Shown here: positions 1-11,105 of the stretch, piece after piece | How positions within the stretch are numbered: position 1 is the first letter of the stretch | Layout: every line of letters starts with the position of its first letter | Assembly (NCBI GenBank): GCA_034096865.1 | Contig: JAWQFJ010017038.1 | Span: 1 to 17,500 of the forward strand | DNA: 17,500 nt | Reading direction: 5' to 3' | DNA from: Theodoxus fluviatilis | Lineage: Eukaryota; Mollusca; Gastropoda; Cycloneritida; Neritidae | Notes under the pieces: model-generated | Database searches by the model: none | Seen by the model: the letters and a program-made list of their open reading frames with translations, nothing else | Told to the model about the DNA's origin: nothing | Program-made: the position numbers and the translations under genes

Positions 1-699
1 GGGAGGATGGACAGGAAAGGGGAGGATGGACAGGAAAGGGGAGGATGGACAGGAAAGGGGAGGATGGACAGGAAAGGAGAGGAAGGACAGGAAAGGGGAG
101 GACAGACAGGAAAGGGGAGGATGGACAGGAAAGGGGAGGATGGACAGGAAAGGGGACGACGGACAGGAAAGGGGAGGATGGACAGGAAAGGGACGACGGA
201 CAGGAAAGTGAAGCACGGATAGGAAAGGAGAGGACTGACAGGAAAGGAGAGGACTGACAGGAAAGGGGAGGACTGACAGGAAAGGGGAGGATGGACAGGA
301 AAGGGGAGGATGGACAGGAAAGGGGAGGAAGGACAGGAAAGGGGAGGATGGACAGGAAAGGGGAGGATGGACAGGAAAGGGGAGGATGGACAGGAAAGGG
401 GAGGAAGGACAGGAAAGGGGAGGATGGACAGGAAAGGGGAGGAGGGACAGGAAAGGGGAGGAGGGACAGGAAAGGGGAGGATGGACAGGAAAGGGGAGGA
501 CAGACAGGAAATGGGAGGATGGACAGGAAAGGGGAGGATGGACAGGAAAGGGGAGGATGGACAGGAAAGGGGAGGATGAACAGGAAAGGGGAGGATGGAC
601 AGGAAAGGGGAGGACGGACAGGAAAGGGGAGGACGGACAGGAAAGGGGAGGATGGACAGGAAAGGGGAGGATGGACAGGAAAGGGGAGGAAGGACAGGA

Positions 700-1510
700 A
701 AGGGGAGGATGGACAGGAAAGGGGAGGATGGACAGGAAATGGGAGGATGGACAGGAAAGGGGAGGATGGACAGGAAAGGGGAGGATGGACAGGAAAGGGG
801 AGGATGGACAGGAAAGGGGAGGATGGACAGGAAAGGGGAGGATGGACAGGAAAGGGGAGGATGGACAGGAAAGGAGAAGAAGGACAGGAAAGGGGAGGAC
901 AGACAGCAAAGGGGAGGATGGACAGGAAAAGGGAGGATGGACAGGAAAGGGGAGGATGGACAGGAAAGGGGAGGAAGGACAGGAAAGGGGAGGATGGACA
1001 GGAAAGGGGAGGATGGACAGGAAAGGGGAGGATGGACAGGAAAGGAGAGGATGGACAGGAAAGATGGACATGAAAGGGGAGGATGGACAGGAAAGGGGAG
1101 GATGGACAGGAAAGGGGAGAATGGACAGGAAAGGGGAGGATGGACAGGAAAGGAGAGGAAGGACAGGAAAGGGGAGGACAGACAGGAAAGGGGAGGATGG
1201 ACAGGAAAGGGGAGGATGGACAGGAAAGGGGACGACGGACAGGAAAGGGGAGGATGGACAGGAAAGGGGACGACGGACAGGAAAGTGAAGCACGGATAGG
1301 AAAGGAGAGGACTGACAGGAAAGGAGAGGACTGACAGGAAAGGGGAGGAAGGACAGGAAAGGGGAGGATGGACAGGAAAGGGGAGGATGGACAGGAAAGG
1401 GGAGGAAGGACAGGAAAGGGGAGGATGGACAGGAAAGGGGAGGAAGGACAGGAAAGGGGAGGATGGACAGGAAAGGGGAGGAAGGACAGGAAAGGGGAGG
1501 ATGGACAGGA
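700..1510. repeat. Higher-order block A, copy 1
   Basis: This stretch of the minisatellite shares its rare variants, in the same order, with 5040-5850 at an offset of exactly 4340 bp. Shared markers include GGAGAAGAAGG (873 and 5213), a GAAAAGGGAGG unit, a 13-bp unit containing GATGGACATGAAA (1063 and 5403) and GTGAAGCACGGAT (1285 and 5625). By-eye alignment shows only a few substitutions. Agreement ends at 1511, where this copy has GGATAGGAGAGG and the other has the ordinary unit. Confidence 0.85.
1285..1341. repeat. GTGAAGCACGGAT landmark cassette (representative copy)
   Basis: Three consecutive 19-bp units form a distinct cassette: GTGAAGCACGGATAGGAAA followed by two units of GGAGAGGACTGACAGGAAA. 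Upstream lie two GACGACGG units separated by one normal unit. The same arrangement recurs at 208, 2121 and 5625, and in part at 6663, 8152 and 8874. Related GTGAAGCACGGAC forms occur at 6366, 6385 and 6530, and GTGCGGCACGG forms at 6290 and 9825. The cassette supplies most of the in-frame stop codons (TGA, TAG) in the array, which is why open frames break at these places. Confidence 0.85.
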
Positions 1511-2400
1511 TAGGAGAGGAAGGACAGAAAAGGGGAGGATGGACAGGAAAGGGGAGGATGGACAGGAAAGGGGAGGATGGACAGGAAAGGGGAGGATGGA
1601 CAGGAAAGGGGAGGATGGACAGGAAAGGGGAGGATGGACAGGAAAGGGGAGGATGGACAGGAAAGGGGAGGATGGACAGGAAAGGAGAGGAAGGACAGGA
1701 AAGGGGAGGACAGACAGGAAAGGGGAGGATGGACAGGAAAAGGGAGGATGGACAGGAAAGGGGAGGATGGACAGGAAAGGGGAGGAAGGACAGGAAAGGA
1801 GAGGATGGACAGGAAAGGGGAGGATGGACAGGAAAGGGGAGGATGGACAGGAAAGGGGAGGATGGACAGGAAAGGGGAGGATGGACATGAAAGGGGAGGA
1901 TGGACAGGAAAGGGGAGGATGGACAGGAAAGGGGAGGATGGACAGGAAAGGGGAGGATGGACAGGAAAGGGGAGGATGGACAGGAAAGGAGAGGAAGGAC
2001 AGGAAAGGGGAGGACAGACAGGAAAGGGGAGGATGGACAGGAAAGGGGAGGATGGACAGGAAAGGGGACGACGGACAGGAAAGGGGAGGATGGACAGGAA
2101 AGGGAACGACGGACAGGAAAGTGAAGCACGGATAGGAAAGGAGAGGACTGACAGGAAAGGAGAGGACTGACAGGAAAGGGGAGGAAGGACAGGAAAGGGG
2201 AGGATGGACAGGAAAGGGGAGGATGGACAGGAAAGGGGAGGAAGGACAGGAAAGGGGAGGATGGACAGGAAAGGGGAGGAAGGACAGGAAAGGGGACGAT
2301 GGACAGGAAAGGGGAGGATGGACAGGAAAGGGGAGGATGGACAGGAAAGGGAAGGATGGACAGGAAAGGGGAGGATGGACAGGAAAGGGGAGGAAGGACA

Positions 2401-2976
2401 GGAAAGGAGAGGACTGACAGGAAAGGAGAGGACTGACAGGAAAGGAAAGGACTGACAGGAAAGGGGAGGAAGGACAGGAAAGGGGAGGATGGACAGGAAA
2501 GGGGAGGATGGACAGGAAAGGGGAGGATGGACAGGAAAGGGGAGGATGGACAGGAAAGGGGAGGATGGACAGGAAAGGGGAGGAAGGACAGGAAAGGGGA
2601 GGATGGACAGGAAAGGAGAGGAGGGACAGGAAAGATGGACAGGAAAGGGGAGGATGAACAGGAAAGGGGAGGATGGACAGGAAAGGAGAGGAGGGACAGG
2701 AAAGATGGACAGGAAAGGGGAGGATGAACAGGAAAGGGGAGGATGGACAGGAAAGGGGAGGACGGACAGGAAAGGGGAGGATGGACAGGAAAGGGGAGGA
2801 TGGACAGGAAAGGGGAGGATGGACAGGAAAGGGGAGGACGGACAGGAAAGAGGAGGATGGACAGGAAAGGGGAGGAAGGACAGGAAAGGGGAGGATGGAC
2901 AGGAAAGGAGAGGAGGGACAGGAAAGATGGACAGGAAAGGGGAGGATGGACAGGAAAGGGGAGGATGGACAGGAAA
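2401..2976. repeat. Higher-order block B, copy 1
   Basis: This block is rich in the 13-bp short unit (GATGGACAGGAAA) placed after a GGAGAGGAGGGACAGGAAA unit and before a GATGAACAGG unit, giving a composite sub-repeat. From 2461 to 2976 it matches 3661-4176 at an offset of exactly 1200 bp, with two mismatches seen (2471/3671 and 2690/3890 region). Its left part, 2401-2900, also matches 6677-7200. The private variant AAAGAGGAGG near 2848 marks all three copies. Confidence 0.85.
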
Positions 2977-3660
2977 GGAGAGGAGGGACAGGAAAGATGG
3001 ACAGGAAAGGGGAGGATGAACAGGAAAGGGGAGGATGGACAGGAAAGGAGAGGAGGGACAGGAAAGATGGACAGGAAAGGGGAGGATGGACAGGAAAGGA
3101 GAGGAGGGACAGGAAAGATGGACAGGAAAGGGGAGGATGGACAGGAAAGGAGAGGAGGGACAGGAAAGATGGACAGGAAAGGGGAGGATGAACAGGAAAG
3201 GGGAGGATGGACAGGAAAGGGGAGGAGGGACAGGAAAGATGGACAGGAAAGGGGAGGATGAACAGGAAAGGGGAGGATGAACAGGAAAGGGGAGGACTGA
3301 CAGGAAAGGGGAGGATGGACAGGAAAGGGGAGGACTGACAGGAAAGGGGAGGATGAACAGGAAAGGGGAGGACTGACAGGAAAGGGGAGGATGGACAGGA
3401 AAGGAGAGGATGGACAGGAAAGGGAAGGATGGACAGGAAAGGGGAGGAGGGACAGGAAAGGGGAGGACAGACAGGAAAGGGGAGGATGGACAGGAAAGGA
3501 GAGGAGGGACAGGAAAGATGGACAGGAAAGGGGAGGATGAACAGGAAAGGGGAGGATGGACAGGAAAGGGGAGGAAGGACAGGAAAGGGGAGGATGGACA
3601 GGAAAGGGGAGGAAGGACAGGAAAGGGAAGGATGGACAGGAAAGGGGAGGATGGACAGGA

Positions 3661-4176
3661 AAGGGGAGGATGGACAGGAAAGGGGAGGATGGACAGGAAA
3701 GGGGAGGATGGACAGGAAAGGGGAGGATGGACAGGAAAGGGGAGGATGGACAGGAAAGGGGAGGATGGACAGGAAAGGGGAGGAAGGACAGGAAAGGGGA
3801 GGATGGACAGGAAAGGAGAGGAGGGACAGGAAAGATGGACAGGAAAGGGGAGGATGAACAGGAAAGGGGAGGATGGACATGAAAGGAGAGGAGGGACAGG
3901 AAAGATGGACAGGAAAGGGGAGGATGAACAGGAAAGGGGAGGATGGACAGGAAAGGGGAGGACGGACAGGAAAGGGGAGGATGGACAGGAAAGGGGAGGA
4001 TGGACAGGAAAGGGGAGGATGGACAGGAAAGGGGAGGACGGACAGGAAAGAGGAGGATGGACAGGAAAGGGGAGGAAGGACAGGAAAGGGGAGGATGGAC
4101 AGGAAAGGAGAGGAGGGACAGGAAAGATGGACAGGAAAGGGGAGGATGGACAGGAAAGGGGAGGATGGACAGGAAA
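3661..4176. repeat. Higher-order block B, copy 2
   Basis: This is the second copy of block B, 1200 bp downstream of the first. The 240 bases from 3901 to 4140 are identical to 2701-2940 by direct comparison, including the AAAGAGGAGG variant near 4048. The match breaks near 4177, where this copy inserts an extra 13-bp unit. Beyond it, 4177-4600 is a local expansion of the GGAGAGGAGGGACAGGAAA plus 13-bp pair. Confidence 0.85.
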
Positions 4177-5039
4177 GATGGACAGGAAAGGGGAGGATGG
4201 ACAGGAAAGGAGAGGAGGGACAGGAAAGATGGACAGGAAAGGGGAGGATGAACAGGAAAGGGGAGGATGGACAGGAAAGGAGAGGAGGGACAGGAAAGAT
4301 GGACAGGAAAGGGGAGGATGGACAGGAAAGGAGAGGAGGGACAGGAAAGATGGACAGGAAAGGGGAGGATGGACAGGAAAGGAGAGGAGGGACAGGAAAG
4401 ATGGACAGGAAAGGAGAGGAGGGACAGGAAAGATGGACAGGAAAGGAGAGGAGGGACAGGAAAGATGGACAGGAAAGGGGAGGACAGACAGGAAAGGGGA
4501 GGAGGGACAGGAAAGGAGAGGAGGGACAGGTAAGATGGACAGGAAAGGAGAGGAGGGACAGGAAAGATGGACAGGAAAGGGGAGGATGAACAGGAAAGGA
4601 GAGGATGGACAGGAAAGGGGAGGAGGGACAGGAAAGATGGACAGGAAAGGGGAGGATGGACAGGAAAGGAGAGGATGGACAGGAAAGGGAAGGATGGACA
4701 GGAAAGGGGAGGAGGGACAGGAAAGGGGAGGACAGACAGGAAAGGGGAGGATGGACAGGAAAGGGGAGGACAGACAGGAAAGGGGAGGAGGGACAGGAAA
4801 GGGGAGGAGGGACAGGAAAGGGGAGGATGGACAGGAAAGGGGAGGACAGACAGGAAAGGGGAGGATGGACAGGAAAGGAGAGGAGGGACAGGAAAGATGG
4901 ACAGGAAAGGGGAGGATGAACAGGAAAGGGGAGGATGGACAGGAAAGGGGAGGATGGACAGGAAAGGGGAGGACGGACAGGAAAGGGGAAGACGGAAAGG
5001 AAAGGGGAGGATGGACAGGAAAGGGGAGGATGGACAGGA

Positions 5040-5850
5040 AAGGGGAGGAAGGACAGGAAAGGGGAGGATGGACAGGAAAGGGGAGGATGGACAGGAAAGG
5101 GGAGGATGGACAGGAAAGGGGAGGATGGACAGGAAAGGGGAGGATGGACAGGAAAGGGGAGGATGGACAGGAAAGGGGAGGATGGACAGGAAAGGGGAGG
5201 ATGGACAGGAAAGGAGAAGAAGGACAGGAAAGGGGAGGACAGACAGAAAAGGGGAGGATGGACAGGAAAAGGGAGGATGGACAGGAAAGGGGAGGATGGA
5301 CAGGAAAGGGGAGGAAGGACAGGAAAGGGGAGGATGGACAGGAAAGGGGAGGATGGACAGGAAAGGGGAGGATGGACAGGAAAGGAGAGGATGGACAGGA
5401 AAGATGGACATGAAAGGGGAGGATGGACAGGAAAGGGGAGGATGGACAGGAAAGGGGAGGATGGACAGGAAAGGGGAGGATGGACAGGAAAGGAGAGGAA
5501 GGACAGGAAAGGGGAGGACAGACAGGAAAGGGGAGGATGGACAGGAAAGGGGAGGATGGACAGGAAAGGGGACGACGGACAGGAAAGGGGAGGATGGACA
5601 GGAAAGGGGACGACGGACAGGAAAGTGAAGCACGGATAGGAAAGGAGAGGACTGACAGGAAAGGAGAGGACTGACAGGAAAGGGGAGGAAGGACAGGAAA
5701 GGGGAGGATGGACAGGAAAGGGGAGGATGGACAGGAAAGGGGAGGAAGGACAGGAAAGGGGAGGATGGACAGGAAAGGGGAGGAAGGACAGGAAAGGGGA
5801 GGATGGACAGGAAAGGGGAGGAAGGACAGGAAAGGGGAGGATGGACAGGA
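5040..5850. repeat. Higher-order block A, copy 2
   Basis: Downstream copy of block A at a constant 4340-bp offset. The order of rare variants is kept throughout, including the 13-bp unit with CATGAAA at 5409 and the GTGAAGCACGGAT cassette at 5625. One visible substitution is the ACAGCAAA unit near 905, which reads ACAGAAAA here. The constant offset means no net length change between copies over about 0.8 kb, which indicates a recent block duplication rather than independent unit-by-unit slippage. Confidence 0.85.
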
Positions 5851-6676
5851 AAGGGGAGGATGGACAGGAAAGGGGAGGATGGACAGGAAAGGGGAGGATG
5901 GACAGGAAAGGGGAGGATGGACAGGAAAGGGGAGGATGGACAGGAAAGGGGAGGATGGACAGGAAAGGGGAGGATGGACAGGAAAGGGGAGGATGGACAG
6001 GAAAGGGGAGGATGGACAGGAAAGGGGAGGATGGACAGGAAAGGGGAGGATGGACAGGAAAGGGAAGGATGGACAGGAAAGGGAGGGATAGACAGGAAAG
6101 GGGAGGATGGACAGGAAAGGGGAGGATGGACAGGAAAGGGGAGGATGGACAGGAAAGGGGAGGATGGACAGGAAAGGGGAGGATGGACAGGAAAGGGGAG
6201 GATGGACAGGAAAGGGGAGGATGGACAGGAAAGGGGAGGATGGACAGGAAAGGGGAGGATGGACAGGAAAGGGGAGGACGGACAGGAAAGTGCGGCACGG
6301 ACAGGAAAGGGGAGGATGGACAGGAAAGGGAAGGATGGACAGGAAAGGGGAGGAGGGACAGGAAAGTGAAGCACGGACAGGAAAGTGAAGCACGGACAGG
6401 AAAGGGAAGGACGGACAGGAAAATGAATAACGGACAGGAAAGGGGAGGACGGACAGGAAAGGAGAGGACTGACAGGAAAGGGGAGGACGGACAGGAAAGG
6501 AGAGGACTGACAGGACGACGGACAGGAAAGTGAAGCACGGACAGGAAAGGAGAGGACTGACAGGAAAGGAGAGGACTGACAGGAAAGGAGAGGACTGACA
6601 GGAAAGGGGAGAAAGGACAGGAAAGGAGAGGACTGACAGGAAAGGGGACGACGGACAGGAAAGTGAAGCACGGATA

Positions 6677-7200
6677 GGAAAGGAGAGGACTGACAGGAAA
6701 GGAGAGGACTGACAGGAAAGGAAAGGACTGACAGGAAAGGGGAGGAAGGACAGGAAAGGGGAGGATGGACAGGAAAGGGGAGGATGGACAGGAAAGGGGA
6801 GGATGGACAGGAAAGGGGAGGATGGACAGGAAAGGGGAGGATGGACAGGAAAGGGGAGGATGGACAGGAAAGGGGAGGAAGGACAGGAAAGGGGAGGATG
6901 GACAGGAAAGGAGAGGAGGGACATAAAGATGGACAGGAAAGGGGAGGATGAACAGGAAAGGGGAGGATGGACAGGAAAGGAGAGGAGGGACAGGAAAGAT
7001 GGACAGGAAAGGGGAGGATGAACAGGAAAGGGGAGGATGGACAGGAAAGGGGAGGACGGACAGGAAAGGGGAGGATGGACAGGAAAGGGGAGGATGGACA
7101 GGAAAGGGGAGGATGGACAGGAAAGGGGAGGACGGACAGGAAAGAGGAGGATGGACAGGAAAGGGGAGGAAGGACAGGAAAGGGAAGGATGGACAGGAAA
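6677..7200. repeat. Higher-order block B, copy 3
   Basis: Third copy of block B. It starts at offset 4276 from copy 1 and ends at offset 4294. The 18-bp change is accounted for by one extra 19-bp unit between 6744 and 6877 and one lost base near 6913, where GGGACATAAAG replaces GGGACAGGAAAG. The shared AAAGAGGAGG variant is at about 7142. Identity fades near 7200, where the other copies carry GGAGAGGAGGG. Confidence 0.8.
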
Positions 7201-8929
7201 GGGGAGGAAGGACAGGAAAGGGGAGGATGGACAGGAAAGGGGAGGACGGACAGGAAAGGGGAGGACAGACAGGAAAGGGGAGGATGGACAGGAAAGGAGA
7301 GGAGGGACAGGAAAGATGGACAGGAAAGGGGAGGATGAACAGGAAAGGGGAGGATGGACAGGAAAGGAGAGGAGGGACAGGAAAGATGGACAGGAAAGGG
7401 GAGGATGGACAGGAAAGGGGAGGATGGACAGGAAAGGAGAGGAGGGACAGGAAAGATGGACAGGAAAGGGGAGGATGAACAGGAAAGGGGAGGATGGACA
7501 GGAAAGGGGAGGACGGACAGGAAAGGGGAGGACGGACAGGAAAGGGGAGGATGGACAGGAAAGGGGAGGATGGACAGGAAAGGGGAGGAAGGACAGGAAA
7601 GGGGAGGATGGACAGGAAAGGGGAGGATGGACAGGAAAGGGGAGGATGGACAGGAAAGGGGAGGATGGACAGGAAAGGGGAGGATGGACAGGAAAGGGGA
7701 GGATGGACAGGAAAGGGGAGGATGGACAGGAAAGGGGAGGATGGACAGGAAAGGGGAGGATGGACAGGAAAGGAGAGGAAGGACAGGAAAGGGGAGGACA
7801 GACAGGAAAGGGGAGGATGGACAGGAAAGGGGAGGATGGACAGGAAAGGGGAGGATGGACAGGAAAGGGGAGGAAGGACAGGAAAGGGGAGGATGGACAG
7901 GAAAGGGGAGGATGGACAGGAAAGGGGAGGATGGACAGGAAAGGGGAGGAAGGACAGGAAAGGGGAGGATGGACAGGAAAGGGGAGGAAGGACAGGAAAG
8001 GGGAGGATGGACAGGAAAGGGGAGGAAGGACAGGAAAGGGGAGGATGGACAGGAAAGGGGAGGAAGGACAGGAAAGGGGAGGATGGACAGGAAAGGGGAG
8101 GACGGACAGGAAAGGGGAGGATGGACAGGAAAGGGGAGGACGGACAGGAAAGTGAAGCACGGATAGGAAAGGAGAGGACTGACAGGAAAGGAGAGGACTG
8201 ACAGGAAAGGGGAGGACGGACAGGAAAGGGGAGGATGGACAGGAAAGGGGAGGACGGACAGGAAAGGAAAGGACTGACAGGAAAGGGGAGGAAGGACAGG
8301 AAAGGGGAGGATGGACAGGAAAGGAGAGGATGGACAGGAAAGGGGAGGACGGACAGGAAAGGGGAGGATGGACAGGAAAGGGGAGGATGGACAGGAAAGG
8401 GGAGGATGGACAGGAAAGGGGAGGATGGACAGGAAAGGGGAGGATGGACAGGAAAGGGGAGGATGGACAGGAAAGGGGAGGACGGACAGGAAAGGGGAGG
8501 ATGGACAGGAAAGGGGAGGATGGACAGGAAAGGGGAGGATGGACAGGAAAGGGGAGGATGGACAGGAAAGGGGAGGATGGACAGGAAAGGGAAGGACGGA
8601 CAGGAAAGGGGAGGATGGACAGGAAAGGGGAGGACGGACAGGAAAGGGGAGGAAGGACAGGAAAGGAGAGGAGGGACAGGAAAGGGGAGGAAGGACAGGA
8701 AAGGGGAGGATGGACAGGAAAGGGGAGGATGGACAGGAAAGGGGAGGAAGGACAGGAAAGGAGAGGAGGGACAGGAAAGGGGAGGAAGGACAGGAAAGGG
8801 GAGGATGGACAGGAAAGGGGAGGATGGACAGGAAAGGGGAGGAAGGACAGGAAAGGGGAGGACGGACAGGAAAGTGAAGCACGGATAGGAAAGGAGAGGA
8901 CTGACAGGAAAGGAGAGGACTGACAGGAA

Positions 8930-10270
8930 AGGGGAGGATGGACAGGAAAGGGGAGGATGGACAGGAAAGGGGAGGATGGACAGGAAAGGGGAGGATAGAC
9001 AGGAAAGGGGAGGATGGACAGGAAAGGGGAGGATGGACAGGAAAGGGGAGGATGGACAGGAAAGGGGAGGATGGACAGGAAAGGGGAGGATGGACAGGAA
9101 AGGGGAGGACGGACAGGAAAGGGGAGGATGGACAGGAAAGGGGAGGATGGACAGGAAAGGGGAGGATGGACAGGAAAGGGGAGGATGGACAGGAAAGGGG
9201 AGGATGGACAGGAAAGGGGAGGACGGACAGGAAAGGGGAGGATGGACAGGAAAGGGGAGGATGGACAGGAAAGGGGAGGATGGACAGGAAAGGGAGGATG
9301 GACAGGAAAGGGGAGGATGGACAGGAAAGGGGAGGATGGACAGGAAAGGGGAGGATGGACAGGAAAGGGGAGGACGGACAGGAAAGGGGAGGATGGACAG
9401 GAAAGGGAGGGATGGACAGGAAAGGGGAGGATGGACAGGAAAGGGGAGGATGGACAGGAAAGGGGAGGATGGACAGGAAAGGGGAGGACGGACAGGAAAG
9501 GGGAGGATGGACAGGAAAGGGGAGGATGGACAGGAAAGGGGAGGATGGACAGGAAAGGGGAGGATGGACAGGAAAGGGGAGGACGGACAGGAAAGGCGAG
9601 GACGGACAGGAAAGGGGAGGATGGACAGGAAAGGGGAGGATGGACAGGAAAGGGGAGGATGGACAGGAAAGGGGAGGACGGACAGGAAAGGGGAGGATGG
9701 ACAGGAAAGGGGAGGACGGACAGGAAAGGGGAGGATGGACAGGAAAGGGGAGGATGGACAGGAAAGGGGAGGACGGACAGGAAAGGGGCGAGGATGGACA
9801 GGAAAGGGGAGGATGGACAGGAAAGTGCGGCACGGACAGGAAAGGGGAGGATGGACAGGAAAGGGGAGGATGGACAGGAAAGGGGAGGATGGACAGGAAA
9901 GGGGAGGATGGACAGGAAAGGGGAGGATGGACAGGAAAGGGGAGGATGGACAGGAAAGGGGAGGATGGACAGGAAAGGGGAGGATGGACAGGAAAGGGGA
10001 GGATGGACAGGAAAGGGGAGGATGGACAGGAAAGGGGAGGATGGACAGGAAAGGGGAGGATGGACAGGAAAGGGGAGGATGGACAGGAAAGGGGAGGATG
10101 GACAGGAAAGGGGAGGATGGACAGGAAAGGGGAGGAGGACAGGAAAGGGGAGGATGGACAGGAAAGGGGAGGATGGACAGGAAAGGAGAGGATGGACAGG
10201 AAAGGGGAGGATGGACAGGAAAGGGGAGGATGGACAGGAAAGGGGAGGACGGACAGGAAAGGGGAGGATG
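8930..10270. repeat. Homogenised segment of the minisatellite
   Basis: In this 1.3-kb segment nearly every unit is the consensus with either ATGG or ACGG, and the AAGG, AGGG, ACAG and 13-bp variants common elsewhere are absent or very rare. Exceptions are single-base length changes near 9293 and 10131, a CG insertion near 9787 and a GTGCGGCACGG unit at 9825. Such uniformity suggests this is the most recently expanded part of the array. This is inferred from eye inspection, without identity statistics. Confidence 0.7.
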
Positions 10271-10279
10271 GACAGGAAA

Positions 10280-11105
10280 GGGGAGGATGGAGAGGAAAGG
10301 AGAGGATGGAGAGGAAAGGGGAGGATGGACAGGAAAGGGGAGGATGGAGAGGAAAGGGGAGGATGGAGAGGAAAGGAGAGGACTGACAGGAAAGGAGAGG
10401 ACGGACAGGAAAGGGGAGGACGGACAGGAAAGGGGAGGATGGAGAGGAAAGGGGAGGATGGACAGGAAACTGGAGGACAGACAGGAAAGGGGAGGATGGA
10501 CAGGAAAGGGGAGGATGGACAGGAAAGGGGAGGACGGACAGGAAAGGGGAGGACGGACAGGAAAGTGAAGGACGGACGGGAAAGGAGAGGACTGACAGGA
10601 AAGGAGAGGACGGACAGGAAAGGGGAGGATGGACAGGAAAGGGAGGGATGGACAGGAAAGAGGAGGACGGACAGGAAAGGGGAGGACAGACAGAAAAGGG
10701 TTGTTTGGACAAGAAAGGGGAAAACGGACAGGAAAGGGGAGGATGGACAGCAAAGGGGAGGATGGACAGGAAAGGGGAGGATGGACAGGAAAGGGAAGGA
10801 CAGACAGGAAAGGGGAGGACAGACAGAAAAGGAATGTTTGGACAAGAAAGGGTATATCGTACAGGAAAGGGGAGGATTTGCAAAAAAGGGGAGGATGGAC
10901 AGGAAAGGGGAGGACGGACAGGAAAGGGGAGGATGGACAGGAAAGGGGAGGACGGACAGGAAAGGGGAGGATGGACAGGAAAGGGGAGGACGGACAGAAA
11001 AGGGGAGGACGGACAGAAAAGGGGAGGACGGACAGGAAAGGGGAGGACGGACAATAAAGGGGAGGACGGACAGAAAAGGGGAGCACGGACAGAAAAGGGG
11101 AGGAG
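10280..11105. repeat. Degenerate right edge of the minisatellite
   Basis: The 19-bp period continues but substitutions accumulate toward the end. ATGGAGAGG units lie at 10288-10380, ACGG units dominate after 10390, and ACAGAAAAGG units occur at 10990-11100. Two divergent pieces carrying GTTTGGACAAGAAAGGG sit at 10703 and 10836, exactly 133 bp (seven units) apart, marking a small old higher-order repeat. The final partial unit ends at about 11105 and gives way to unique GA-rich DNA. Degenerate edges beside homogeneous cores are usual in tandem arrays maintained by unequal exchange. Confidence 0.8.

Larger units (their letters stand above)
1..11105. repeat. 11-kb minisatellite, 19-bp unit
   Basis: Tandem array of a 19-bp unit, consensus GGGGAGGATGGACAGGAAA, from the window edge to about 11105, so the left end is not seen. 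Most variation falls on the ATGG position (ATGG, ACGG, AAGG, AGGG, ACAG, ACTG) and on GGGG (GGAG, GGGA, GTGA). Length variants seen are 13 bp (loss of GGGGAG, many copies), 18 bp (near 9293 and 10131) and 21 bp (near 9787). The consensus has no stop codon in any + frame and 19 is 1 mod 3, so all three + frames stay open and encode the same 19-residue repeat (MDRKGEDGQERGGWTGKGR). That is a property of the unit, not evidence of a gene: indels are not held to multiples of three, and variants carrying TGA or TAG interrupt the frames. No known satellite family is recognised. Confidence 0.97.

Noticed and set aside
1..11105. CRISPR array
   Set aside because: There are no unique spacers between repeats; the 19-bp units are directly adjacent, and the setting is eukaryotic.
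1..11105. Telomeric repeat tract
   Set aside because: The G-rich unit is 19 bp and contains no TTAGGG-like or other known telomere motif in series.
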